This document shows, piece after piece, positions 1-6,519 of a stretch of DNA of 16,647 nucleotides. Origin of the DNA: JBDSLU01 sp039916225 (GTDB taxonomy: Bacteria; Acidobacteriota; Vicinamibacteria; Vicinamibacterales; Vicinamibacteraceae). Under the pieces are notes generated by a model. That model ran no database searches. It was not told the DNA's origin and worked only from the letters and a program-made list of their open reading frames with translations. The translations under genes were made by a program, and so were the position numbers. The first letter of the stretch is position 1, and every line of letters starts with the position of its first letter. The stretch spans positions 1-16,647 of the forward strand of contig JBDSLU010000540.1 of NCBI GenBank assembly GCA_039916225.1, read 5' to 3'.

Positions 1-343
1 GAGCCTCGCGATGCTCGTCGAGCTCGAGGTGAAAGCGATGCAAGAGATGCTGGGCGAGCGGGGCCAGCAGCACGGCCACCATACTCAGGAAGAACACGCC
101 GCCGAACAGCGCGTAGACGATCGCGAAGACCTTCGCCTCGGGTGTCACCAGGCGATCGACCGGGCCCATTCCGGTCAGGATCATCGCCGCGTTGAGGGCA
201 GCGTCGAGCCACGGCAGTCCATCGAGATGATGGTAGCCGACCGCGCCGATCGCCAACGCGCCGGCGAGCAGGCCGGCGACGACCAGCGCGTTCTTGGCGA
301 GACGGCGGGCGAGGTGTCCGGTCGTCGGCTTGCGGGGCAGCAT
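1..343 (-). CDS. Partial membrane protein with a degenerate K+-channel-like pore loop (3' end beyond window)
   Basis: The frame is open from ATG at 343 down to base 1, so the C-terminus lies outside the window. The visible 114 residues read as a basic N-terminus, a first membrane helix (about residues 18-36), a short loop with LDGLPWLDAALNAAMILTG, and a second membrane helix (about 72-95) followed by a charged, His-rich tail. The TM-loop-TM layout and the phrase TGMGPVD (57-63) followed by KVFAIVYALF resemble the pore loop and second helix of two-TM potassium channels. The TVGYGD selectivity filter is not conserved. GTG at 349 is an alternative start. No function can be assigned: it may be a channel relative or only a membrane protein of similar shape. 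I am fairly sure the gene is real because the translation is amphipathic and sensible, while the overlapping plus frame is Arg/His/Gln-rich noise. Confidence 0.7.
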   Translation of the reverse strand, partial: MLPRKPTTGHLARRLAKNALVVAGLLAGALAIGAVGYHHLDGLPWLDAALNAAMILTGMGPVDRLVTPEAKVFAIVYALFGGVFFLSMVAVLLAPLAQHLLHRFHLELDEHREA

Positions 344-374
344 CGCCACGGCTTCACGGTAGCGCAGATCGTGG

Positions 375-575
375 CTGGGGCGGTGTCGATGGCGCGTCCA
401 CGACCGGCCGCTGCAGTGTGTCGTCTGCCAGCACGACACCTTCTACCGGCGGCGCTCGCAGCTGCCCGGCCGCACGGCGACCATCCTCAATATGGAGTGG
501 ACGGCCCCGGTGTGCGACTGCGTCGTCTGCAGCCAGTGCGGCTACGTCCATTGGTTCTTTCCGATGAAGGAGTGA
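375..575 (+). CDS. Small zinc-ribbon protein, start codon unclear
   Basis: This frame runs from a stop at 360-362 to TGA at 573-575 and encodes about 66 residues. Two zinc knuckles are evident: Cys-x2-Cys (CVVC, residues 15-18 counting from the CTG at 375) and a second pair, CSQC (52-55), followed by GYVHWFF. The spacing and the aromatic end are typical of small bacterial zinc-ribbon proteins often annotated as nucleic-acid-binding. The only in-frame start-like codon before the first knuckle is CTG at 375. An ATG at 389 is in the wrong frame, so the real start could be CTG, or there is a frameshift or base-call error near 385-395. It is divergent from the membrane protein at 1-343, with about 30 nt between them. 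Its role is unknown; RNA or DNA binding is inferred only from the fold. Confidence 0.5.
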   Translation: MGRCRWRVHDRPLQCVVCQHDTFYRRRSQLPGRTATILNMEWTAPVCDCVVCSQCGYVHWFFPMKE

Positions 576-640
576 CGGCCGGCGTCAGCCTCCACGTATC
601 CGCGCTTGACGGCACCGTCCGCAGTTGCGGACGATGCCGC

Positions 641-1621
641 ATGGACTACGTGAAACTGGGACGGACGGGCGTGGAAGTGTCGCGGCTGTGCCTGGGCTGC
701 ATGACCTTCGGCGTGCCCGAGCGCGGCACGCACCCGTGGACGCTCGACGAGGACAGGAGCCGGCCGATCATCCGGCAGGCCGTCGAGTCCGGCATCACGT
801 TCTTCGACACGGCCAACAGCTACTCCGACGGCACCAGCGAGGAGATCACCGGTCGCCTGCTGCGCGAGATGACGCGGCGCGACGACATCGTCGTCGCGAC
901 CAAGGTGTTCTTTCCGACCGGCAAGCCCGGTCCGAACGCGATGGGCCTGTCGCGCAAGGCCATCTTCCAGGGCATCGACGCCAGCCTGCGGCGCCTCGGC
1001 ATGGACTACGTCGACCTCTACCAGATTCATCGCTGGGACGACCGGGTGCCGATCGAGGAGACGCTCGAGGCGCTGCACGACGTGGTCAAGGCGGGGAAGG
1101 CGCGCTACATCGGGGCGTCGTCGATGTACGCCTGGCAATTCGCGACCGCCCTGCAGGTGGCGACGCGGCACGGCTGGACGCGATTCGTGACGATGCAGAA
1201 CCACGTCAACCTGCTCTATCGCGAGGAGGAGCGCGAGATGCTGCCGCTCTGCCGCGCCGAAGGCATCGGCGTGATCCCGTGGAGCCCGGTGGCTCGGGGC
1301 CGGCTGACCCGTGACTGGCGCGAGACGTCGGCCCGCGAGGAGTCCGACGAAGTCGGCAAGCGCCTCTACACCGCCGCGGTCGAGGCCGATCGCGCCGTCA
1401 TCGACGCGGTCGCCACGGTGGCCGCCGCGCGCGGCGTGCCGCGGGCTCAGGTCGCCTTGGCCTGGGTGATACAGAAGGCCGGCATCACCGCGCCGATCAT
1501 CGGCGCGTCACGGGCCGGCCACCTCGAGGACGCGATCGCCGCGCTCGCGCTGAAACTGACGCCGGATGAAATCGCCGCGGTCGAAGCGCCGTACGTCCCG
1601 CACCCGGTCTCTGGGATCTGA
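641..1621 (+). CDS. Aldo/keto reductase
   Basis: This is a 326-residue NADPH-dependent aldo/keto reductase with the family's usual length and TIM-barrel pattern. The catalytic tetrad is visible: Asp56 and Tyr61 in FFDTANSY, Lys88 in ATKVF, and His130 in YQIHRWD. The opening MDYVKLGRTGVEVSRLCLGCMTFG is the standard first strand, so I start at ATG 641. The frame stays open upstream to base 11, but that extension is low-complexity Arg/Gln/His noise that overlaps two better genes on other frames. Near the C-terminus, AWVIQKAGITAPIIGASRAGHLEDAI is the usual cofactor-phosphate-binding region. It resembles the general stress protein 69/YghZ/Tas-like branch that reduces aldehydes or sugars. The substrate is unknown, and nothing in the spacing ties it to the pectin genes. 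Confidence 0.93.
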   Translation: MDYVKLGRTGVEVSRLCLGCMTFGVPERGTHPWTLDEDRSRPIIRQAVESGITFFDTANSYSDGTSEEITGRLLREMTRRDDIVVATKVFFPTGKPGPNAMGLSRKAIFQGIDASLRRLGMDYVDLYQIHRWDDRVPIEETLEALHDVVKAGKARYIGASSMYAWQFATALQVATRHGWTRFVTMQNHVNLLYREEEREMLPLCRAEGIGVIPWSPVARGRLTRDWRETSAREESDEVGKRLYTAAVEADRAVIDAVATVAAARGVPRAQVALAWVIQKAGITAPIIGASRAGHLEDAIAALALKLTPDEIAAVEAPYVPHPVSGI

Positions 1622-1650
1622 CCGGGACAGGTGGTAGCGCGAGGCTCCTG

Positions 1651-2568
1651 GTGGTGATGATGACCTCCGGGCGCGGGGCGTCCACGCTCGCCCTCGCCGC
1701 GGTTCCGCCTCTGGTGGCCAGCGGCCTCGTTCTTACCATCGCCGCGGTCGACAGCCGCCTGTGGCTGATCCAGTTGTCGGCGATCGCGTTGGCCGCTCTG
1801 CTGGCGTCGCTGGGACACCAGGTGCTGCGTCTGAGCCGCGGCGCCACCGCCGCCCCCGCGATCGTCCTGCTGACGCTGGCTGGCGTCGCAGCGCCGCTCG
1901 TGCGCGCAGGTCCGGGCCCCCATCGGTGGGCGGCGATCGGACCGCTGAGCCTCTATCTGGCGCCGGTGCTGCTGCCGTCGTTCTTTGCGGGGTTTGCGCG
2001 GTGTGCCGCCCGGTGCGGACGCATGAACTCGATCGCCTTTGCCGCCGCCGTCGGGGTGGCGCTGCTGCTGGCGACCCAGCCCGACGCATCCCAGGTGCTG
2101 GCGTTGCTGGCCGGCATGGCCATCGTGTGCGTGCGATACCGGCTGGATCCCCTCAGGTCGGGCGTGACGCTGGCCGCGATCGGGCTGATTGCGGCGTGGG
2201 CCTTCTCGAGGCCCGATCCCCTCGAGCCGGTGCCTTACGTCGAGGGCGTGTTCGCCCTGACGCTGGCTCATTCGCTGGCTGCGGGCCTTGCCGCGGTCGC
2301 CGGTGCCGTCGCCCTGATCGTGGGGTTGGCGCTGTGGTCGTCGCCAGCCGCTCGGTGGCTGTCCGCGGTGGCGGCCTACTACGCCGTGCTGTTCGCGTGC
2401 TCAGTGGCCGGGCTGACTCCGGCGCCGCTCATTGGGTATGGCGCCGGTCCGGTGTTGGGCTTCGGCCTGATGGTGGCCGTTCATCGATTCGACGTCAGTC
2501 CGTTCTCCTCTTCGCTCGCGACAGCGGCACGTGCACCGGGTAGGCCTTCTCGCCGGCCAGCACCTTGA
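1651..2568 (+). CDS. Polytopic membrane protein with weak FtsW/RodA (SEDS)-like motifs
   Basis: About 305 residues, nearly all hydrophobic, with roughly eight membrane segments (about 13-33, 37-56, 69-85, 100-116, 127-141, 147-162, 171-185, 198-228, 235-254, 258-277; some may merge). Three phrases sit in the order seen in SEDS glycosyltransferases. They are GPHRWAAIGPLSLYLAP (89-105; compare the G-x-R-W-I-x-L-G-P-l motif), ATQPDASQVL (141-150; compare QPDxGTA) and TPAPLIGYGAGPVLGFGL (256-273; compare the late PLPLVGYGGSS motif). It is shorter than FtsW/RodA (about 370-400 residues). GTG 1651, GTG 1654, ATG 1657 and ATG 1660 are all possible starts; GAGG at 1641-1644 favours 1651 or 1657. The last 24 or so codons overlap the end of the convergent lipoprotein gene and look unstructured. 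Its function is unknown; the SEDS link is a motif-level inference. Confidence 0.72.
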   Translation: MVMMTSGRGASTLALAAVPPLVASGLVLTIAAVDSRLWLIQLSAIALAALLASLGHQVLRLSRGATAAPAIVLLTLAGVAAPLVRAGPGPHRWAAIGPLSLYLAPVLLPSFFAGFARCAARCGRMNSIAFAAAVGVALLLATQPDASQVLALLAGMAIVCVRYRLDPLRSGVTLAAIGLIAAWAFSRPDPLEPVPYVEGVFALTLAHSLAAGLAAVAGAVALIVGLALWSSPAARWLSAVAAYYAVLFACSVAGLTPAPLIGYGAGPVLGFGLMVAVHRFDVSPFSSSLATAARAPGRPSRRPAP

Positions 2569-3451
2569 TCGGCAGGTTGTTCTCGCGCAGCGGAATCGGG
2601 CACGTCGTGAACGGGTTGAACGCGCACGGCGGGTTGTAGGCCTGGTTGAAGTCCAGCACCACCGTGTCGTCGCCGGCCAGGTCGGCGTAGAGGAAGCGCG
2701 CCGCTTCGTAGGTCTCCGACCCGCTCGAGGCGTCCTTGAACACGAAGTAGAAGCGCTTCGGGCGCGTCGTGAACGGCCGCAGCCGCAGCGTCCGCCCCTG
2801 GAGCGGGAACTCGACGACGCCCTGCGTCGTGTAGGTGTCGATGTCGCCGTAGGTGTTCGCCACCTGGAGCTGCGTCGGCTGCGGATCCGCCCGGAAGCGG
2901 CCGACGACGCGGTACGAGGGGTCGATCGGGAACCACGTGAAGCCGCGGAAGTCCTTGGCCAGGGGCCCGTCCGGATCCTTGACGCGCAGCGATCGGGACT
3001 CACCGCTGACGTGCACGACCATCCGCACGGTGCCAACCGTCAGTTCGTCGGCGCCCGGCGCACTGTCGTCGCGCAGGTCGATCGCGGCCGTCACCGGCTG
3101 ATCATTCTTCAGGACGGTCACGCCGCGTGCTGGCGCGAACCGGACCGTCGTGCCACTGAGGGTGAAGGTGCCGATCTGCGGCGGCACCGACCCAGGCAGG
3201 ACGATCGCATTGCCGGCGGCGCTGCCGGCGGTGTTGGCGCCGGGCCCGAGCGGGAACAGGCCGGCGATGCTGACCCAGTCGCGCCGGTAGTCGACCTCGT
3301 GCTTGGCTCGCCAGGCTTCGGTGAGAGCGGTCGGCGACGCGGCGGGGGTGGCCGCGGGTGCCTCGCTCTTCGGCGCGTCGTTTCCACACGCCGCCACCAA
3401 AACGGAGGCCACGGCAAGGGCGAAAAGACGTAGCCGGTCTATCGGAGGCAT
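2495..3451 (-). CDS. DUF1684 family lipoprotein
   Basis: A 318-residue protein with a lipoprotein signal: MPPIDRLRLF, a hydrophobic stretch, then LVAAC with Cys22 as the lipidated residue, followed by an Ala/Pro/Ser-rich linker. The mature part matches the DUF1684 pattern: W-x-x-x-R-D-W-V-S-I-A-G-L-F-P-L near the start, WFPIDPSYRVVGRF in the middle, and near the end AYNPPCAFNPFTTCPIP then ENNLPIKVLAGEK. Family members are envelope proteins of unknown function. I start at ATG 3451 because it puts the signal peptide at the N-terminus; the longer frame upstream adds unrelated residues and crosses the divergent promoter region. The 3' end overlaps the convergent membrane-protein gene by 74 nt. 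It is divergent from the ROK regulator and could share its operator, but nothing shows it belongs to the pectin pathway. Confidence 0.9.
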   Translation of the reverse strand: MPPIDRLRLFALAVASVLVAACGNDAPKSEAPAATPAASPTALTEAWRAKHEVDYRRDWVSIAGLFPLGPGANTAGSAAGNAIVLPGSVPPQIGTFTLSGTTVRFAPARGVTVLKNDQPVTAAIDLRDDSAPGADELTVGTVRMVVHVSGESRSLRVKDPDGPLAKDFRGFTWFPIDPSYRVVGRFRADPQPTQLQVANTYGDIDTYTTQGVVEFPLQGRTLRLRPFTTRPKRFYFVFKDASSGSETYEAARFLYADLAGDDTVVLDFNQAYNPPCAFNPFTTCPIPLRENNLPIKVLAGEKAYPVHVPLSRAKRRTD

Positions 3452-3516
3452 CGTCAAAGCGTACCCGATCGGCCGTCGCCAGCCTCGAGGGGCCGTCCGC
3501 TGCTCCGCCTGAGCTA

Positions 3517-3537
3517 TTTGTATCTTGATTAAACAAA
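3517..3537. promoter_or_regulatory. Candidate operator palindrome upstream of the ROK regulator
   Basis: A 21-bp imperfect palindrome centred on G3527, with outer arms TTTGT and ACAAA. Seven of ten symmetric pairs match. It is strikingly AT-rich in a very GC-rich neighbourhood and overlaps the -35 element of the promoter at 3525-3553. That is where an autoregulating ROK-family repressor such as NagC or Mlc would bind; their sites are also AT-rich palindromes with TTT/AAA flanks. Binding by the adjacent ROK protein is an inference. Confidence 0.5.
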
Positions 3538-3553
3538 CGGCCTCGGCTAGGAT
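3525..3553 (+). promoter_or_regulatory. Sigma70-like promoter for the ROK-kdu operon
   Basis: TTGATT (3525-3530) and TAGGAT (3548-3553) are separated by exactly 17 bp, close to the TTGACA-N17-TATAAT consensus. Transcription would begin near 3560, leaving a leader of about 73 nt before the ROK start at 3633. The -35 lies inside the 3517-3537 palindrome. No comparably good promoter was seen in the short gaps downstream, so this may drive the whole operon to 14170. Confidence 0.55.
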
Positions 3554-3580
3554 GCCGCCATTCTCCAGGAGGCGCTCTGA

Positions 3581-3616
3581 ATGGCTGTCAACAGCAGGTT
3601 GACCGCGCATGTTTAG
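3581..3616 (+). CDS. Candidate 11-codon leader ORF upstream of the ROK regulator
   Basis: The ORF reads MAVNSRLTAHV and ends at TAG 3614-3616. It is preceded by a perfect AGGAGG at 3567-3572 with an 8-nt spacer to the ATG. This is the strongest ribosome-binding site in the leader, whereas the ROK start at 3633 has no recognisable Shine-Dalgarno. Codons 9-10 (GCG CAT, 3605-3610) are the 5' arm of an inverted repeat whose 3' arm contains the ROK start codon, so translating this ORF could expose that start. It is too short for homology support, and the product may have no role apart from coupling. Confidence 0.4.
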   Translation: MAVNSRLTAHV

Positions 3617-3638
3617 TTGCGCCGTTTGACAAATGCGC
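3605..3638 (+). promoter_or_regulatory. Inverted repeat that could mask the ROK start codon
   Basis: GCGCAT (3605-3610) and ATGCGC (3633-3638) are perfectly complementary, and the imperfect match extends inward (GCGCATGTTT against ACAAATGCGC, 8 of 10). The 3' arm begins at the ATG of the ROK gene. In RNA this gives a 6-bp stem with a 22-nt loop, modest in strength, whose 5' arm lies inside the leader ORF. It could instead be a second protein-binding site at DNA level. Confidence 0.35.
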
Positions 3639-4856
3639 CGCATCAACCCGTCGAAGTTTCGCATCGCCCATCGCGGCACCAGCCGCGACATCAACAGCCA
3701 GATCGTCCTGAGCCTGGTGCGTACCCACCAGCCGATCTCCCGGGCCGATCTGGCCCGGACGATGGGGGTGAGCCGGGCGGCGGTCACGCTGATCGTCAAC
3801 GATCTGCTGGCGAGAAAGCTGATTTTCGAAGGCGCGACCGGTGAGACCGTGCGCGGCCGCAAGCCGACGTTCCTCTACATCGACTCGCGGAGCCGCGCCG
3901 TCGTCGCGGCGGACATCCGTGCCAGCCAGACGTTCCTGATGCTCGCCGACCTCCTCGGCAAGCCGCTGGCCGGGATCGTGTCGCTCCCGACCCGCCGCGA
4001 GCCGAAGGCGATGATCGAGGTGCTGGCGGCCGGCATCAAGAAGCTGCTCGCCGAGCATCCCGAGGTCGAGTCCTGCGCCGGAGTCGGGGTGGTGGTGCCG
4101 GGGATGGTCGAGCACGCCACGATGCGCGTGCTCCACGCCCCGACCCTGGGGTGGCGGGACGTGCACCTGCGCGACGGCCTGGCCGCGGCGACGGGCCTGC
4201 CCGTCCAGATCGAGAACTCCGGCCGGGCCTGCGCGCTGGCGCAGATGTGGTCGCTGCGCGCCGATGCGGTGTCGATCCCCAGCGAGCTGGTCTTCGTGAG
4301 CGTCTCGGACGGCGTCGGCGTCGGCGTCATCCTGAACGGCGAGCTGTTGCGCGGCCGGCACAACATCGCCGGCGAGTTCGGCCACCTGCCGCTGTCGCTC
4401 GACGGGCCGCGCTGCTCGTGCGGCGCCAACGGCTGCTGGGAAGCCTACATTTCGAACCGGGCGACGCTGGAGCGCTACTTCGGCCGGGCCATCAAGGCCG
4501 ACGGTCCGGAAGACGCCGCCCACCGCACCTTCACCATCGACGATCTCGTGTCGCGCGCGCGGGGCGGCGACGCCAAGGCGATCGCCGCGCTGGCCGCGAC
4601 GGCCCGCTACCTCGGGCTCGGCCTCGCCTCGATCGTGAACGCGGTGAATCCGACCTGCATCTACGTCGGCGGTGAAATCACCGCGGCGTGGGATCTGATC
4701 GTCGACGCCGCCCGCGCCGCCCTCGTCGAGCGGACGGTGACCGCCGCCGCCGCCGAGACCGAACTGCGCCCGGTGCCGGTGCACGAACACCCGCGACTCC
4801 ATGGTGCGGCGGCATTGGTGGCGGCGCCGGCCTTCGCCGCGCCCGTGGTCGCCTGA
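3633..4856 (+). CDS. ROK family transcriptional regulator
   Basis: A 407-residue protein. The N-terminal winged helix-turn-helix spans about 20-66, with the helices in PISRADLARTMGVSRAAVTLIVNDLL. A ROK sugar-binding fold of two actin-like lobes follows. The zinc site is complete: GEFGH (His251) and CSCGANGCWE (Cys261, Cys263, Cys268). The phosphate-binding DxGGT motif is absent (VAADIRASQ at 91-99). The kinase motif ENDANA reads ENSGRA (194-199), losing the catalytic Asp, so this is a regulator and not a sugar kinase. By position it should control the kdu/pectin genes in response to a sugar or uronate intermediate; the ligand is unknown. It is first in the operon, 38 nt before the isomerase. 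ATG 3633 gives the standard N-terminus but has no Shine-Dalgarno. Confidence 0.92.
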   Translation: MRRINPSKFRIAHRGTSRDINSQIVLSLVRTHQPISRADLARTMGVSRAAVTLIVNDLLARKLIFEGATGETVRGRKPTFLYIDSRSRAVVAADIRASQTFLMLADLLGKPLAGIVSLPTRREPKAMIEVLAAGIKKLLAEHPEVESCAGVGVVVPGMVEHATMRVLHAPTLGWRDVHLRDGLAAATGLPVQIENSGRACALAQMWSLRADAVSIPSELVFVSVSDGVGVGVILNGELLRGRHNIAGEFGHLPLSLDGPRCSCGANGCWEAYISNRATLERYFGRAIKADGPEDAAHRTFTIDDLVSRARGGDAKAIAALAATARYLGLGLASIVNAVNPTCIYVGGEITAAWDLIVDAARAALVERTVTAAAAETELRPVPVHEHPRLHGAAALVAAPAFAAPVVA

Positions 4857-4883
4857 TCCGAAGTAGTGGCCTGATCCGAAGGG
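4848..4883 (+). repeat. 18-bp tandem duplication at the ROK/isomerase junction
   Basis: Two adjacent 18-bp copies (4848-4865 and 4866-4883) match at 15 of 18 positions and share the core GCCTGATCCGAAG. The first copy contains the ROK stop codon (TGA 4854-4856). The second carries the purine run that, with the next bases, forms the Shine-Dalgarno GGGGAGA (4881-4887) of the isomerase gene. It probably arose by slippage. Confidence 0.7.
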
Positions 4884-4894
4884 GAGACGATTCG

Positions 4895-5722
4895 ATGACG
4901 AGCGAGACGCTGGCGCCGACGACCTGTGTCGTGCGCAACACCGCAGCCAGCAAGGGCCGGACACAGGCCGTGGCCGCCGGGCCGGTGATGCGACACCTGT
5001 ACTACGGACGGATCATCCTCGACGCGGGCGACGCTCCGGTCAGCTTCGACACGGGTGAGCGGGAGACCGCGCTCATCTGTCTTCGCGGCGTCGCGACGAT
5101 CGACGTCGGCGAGACCCGCGTCACATTGGAACGTTACGACGCGATCTACGCGCCGCGCGATGCATCCGTCGAGGTGAGCGCCGGTGCCGGCGGTTGCGAC
5201 CTGGCCGAGATCTCGGCGGCCGTGAGCGGCCGTCACCCGGTGCAGGTCGTCCGCTTCGCTGCCGTGCAGCGGGATCCGTCGCTGCACGTCGCCGCTGGCG
5301 GCCCGACCGCGAAGCGCGATCTGAACGTGCTGATCGGCAAGAACGTCCAGGCCGGCCGGATCATGGCCGGCGTCACCTTCAGCGAGCCGGGCAACTGGAC
5401 GTCGTGGCCGCCGCACGAACACGCCGTGATGCTCGAAGAGGCCTACCTCTACATCGACATGCCGGCGCCGGCGTTCGGCGTGCAGCTGCTCTACACGGAG
5501 GCCCGCGAACCCGAGGTCGCGACCATCGTGCGCGAGGGCGACATCGTCCTGATGCCGAAGGGCTACCACCCGAACGTCGCCGCGCCTGGCGGATCCATCA
5601 ATTTCCTGTGGATGATGGCGGCCCACACCGAGAACACGGATCGCCAGTACGGCGTCGTCAACGTCCACCCCGACTTCGCCGCCACGCCCTCCGGGCTCGA
5701 CGCCGCCAAGGCGACGCGATGA
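4895..5722 (+). CDS. KduI/IolB family uronate isomerase
   Basis: A 275-residue bicupin. The C-terminal cupin carries the metal site: GNWTSWPPHEH (His174, His176), Glu181 or Glu182, and PKGYHP (His225). These phrases, including REGDIVLMPKGYHPNVAAPG, look closer to IolB (5-deoxy-glucuronate isomerase) than to E. coli KduI. The two belong to one family (PF04962) and do analogous aldose-ketose isomerisations. The neighbours kduD and pectate lyase make the KduI reaction, 5-dehydro-4-deoxyglucuronate to 3-deoxy-D-glycero-2,5-hexodiulosonate, the more likely role. I start at ATG 4895, after GGGGAGA, rather than at the frame's upstream limit inside the ROK gene. The stop overlaps the kduD start by 4 nt (ATGA), so the two are translationally coupled. 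The family call is firm; the KduI-versus-IolB reaction is inferred from context. Confidence 0.88.
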   Translation: MTSETLAPTTCVVRNTAASKGRTQAVAAGPVMRHLYYGRIILDAGDAPVSFDTGERETALICLRGVATIDVGETRVTLERYDAIYAPRDASVEVSAGAGGCDLAEISAAVSGRHPVQVVRFAAVQRDPSLHVAAGGPTAKRDLNVLIGKNVQAGRIMAGVTFSEPGNWTSWPPHEHAVMLEEAYLYIDMPAPAFGVQLLYTEAREPEVATIVREGDIVLMPKGYHPNVAAPGGSINFLWMMAAHTENTDRQYGVVNVHPDFAATPSGLDAAKATR

Positions 5723-6501
5723 CCGCAGCGGCGACGGCGCGGGACCCCTTTCGGCTCGATGGCAAGGTCGCGCTGGTGACCGGCGCGTCGCGCGGTCTCG
5801 GCGCCGGGATGGCGGCCGGGCTCGCCGCCGCCGGTGCCGACGTCATCCTGCACGCGAGCCGACAGCCGGCTGCCGCGACCGCCGCCGCGATCGCCTCGGC
5901 GACCGGCAGGACGCCGGCCACGCTCACCGCCGATCTGGCCGATCGCGCCGCGACCGAGCGGCTGATGGTCGAGGCGATCGCCGTGCACGGCCGCCTCGAC
6001 ATCCTGATCAACAACGCCGGCATGGTCCGCCGCCGGCCGGCCGTCGAACATCCGGACGACGACTGGGACACCGTCCTCGAGGTCAATCTGTCCAGCATCT
6101 TCCGCCTGAGCCGGGCGGCGGGCCGCCACATGATCGATCGCGGTCAGGGCGGCAAGATCGTCAACATCGCGTCGCTGCTCTCGTTCCAGGGCGGCATCAC
6201 GGTGCCCGGCTACGCCGCCGCCAAGGGCGGCGTCATGCAGTTGACCAAGGCGCTCGCCAACGAATGGGCAGCGCACCGCATCAACGTCAACGCCATCGCC
6301 CCGGGCTACATGGAAACCGACAACACCGCGCCGCTGCGCGCGGATGCGGTGCGCAATCGCCAGATCACCGAACGCATTCCTGCCGGCCGCTGGGGCACGC
6401 CGGAGGATCTGGCCGGCGCCGCGATCTTCCTGGCGTCGTCGGCCTCCGACTACGTCAACGGGCACGTCCTGGTGGTGGACGGCGGCTGGATGGGCCGCTG
6501 A
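5719..6501 (+). CDS. kduD: 2-deoxy-D-gluconate 3-dehydrogenase / KduD short-chain dehydrogenase
   Basis: A 260-residue classical short-chain dehydrogenase. It shows the cofactor motif TGASRGLG (21-28), NNAG (98-101), and the catalytic Ser152, Tyr165 and Lys169 (Y-x3-K in GYAAAKGG). Phrases characteristic of KduD are kept: INIAS-like VNIASLLSFQGGI, NVNAIAPGYMETDNTA, ERIPAGRWGTPEDLAG and SASDYVNGHVLVVDGGWMGR. KduD reduces 3-deoxy-D-glycero-2,5-hexodiulosonate to 2-keto-3-deoxygluconate with NADH in the cytoplasm, the step after KduI in pectin and other polyuronate catabolism. ATG 5719 overlaps the isomerase stop. The upstream extension of the frame is a shadow of the isomerase gene. It is followed after 18 nt by the TonB-dependent receptor. 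Confidence 0.93.
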   Translation: MTAAATARDPFRLDGKVALVTGASRGLGAGMAAGLAAAGADVILHASRQPAAATAAAIASATGRTPATLTADLADRAATERLMVEAIAVHGRLDILINNAGMVRRRPAVEHPDDDWDTVLEVNLSSIFRLSRAAGRHMIDRGQGGKIVNIASLLSFQGGITVPGYAAAKGGVMQLTKALANEWAAHRINVNAIAPGYMETDNTAPLRADAVRNRQITERIPAGRWGTPEDLAGAAIFLASSASDYVNGHVLVVDGGWMGR

Positions 6502-6519
6502 GCTGAAAGGGAGCAGGTC

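Noticed and set aside
11..640. Long N-terminal extension of the aldo/keto reductase frame
   Set aside because: The translation is Arg/Gln/His-rich noise, overlaps a membrane-protein frame on the minus strand and a zinc-ribbon frame, and the AKR fold begins at ATG 641.
2531..3433. Plus-strand open frame of 300 codons opposite the DUF1684 gene
   Set aside because: The product is Arg/Glu/Val low-complexity, while the minus strand gives a lipobox and the DUF1684 signature.
3626..3631. TTGACA just before the ROK start as a -35 box
   Set aside because: Transcription would begin inside the ROK coding region and remove the helix-turn-helix start, and no good -10 follows; the promoter at 3525-3553 is better placed.
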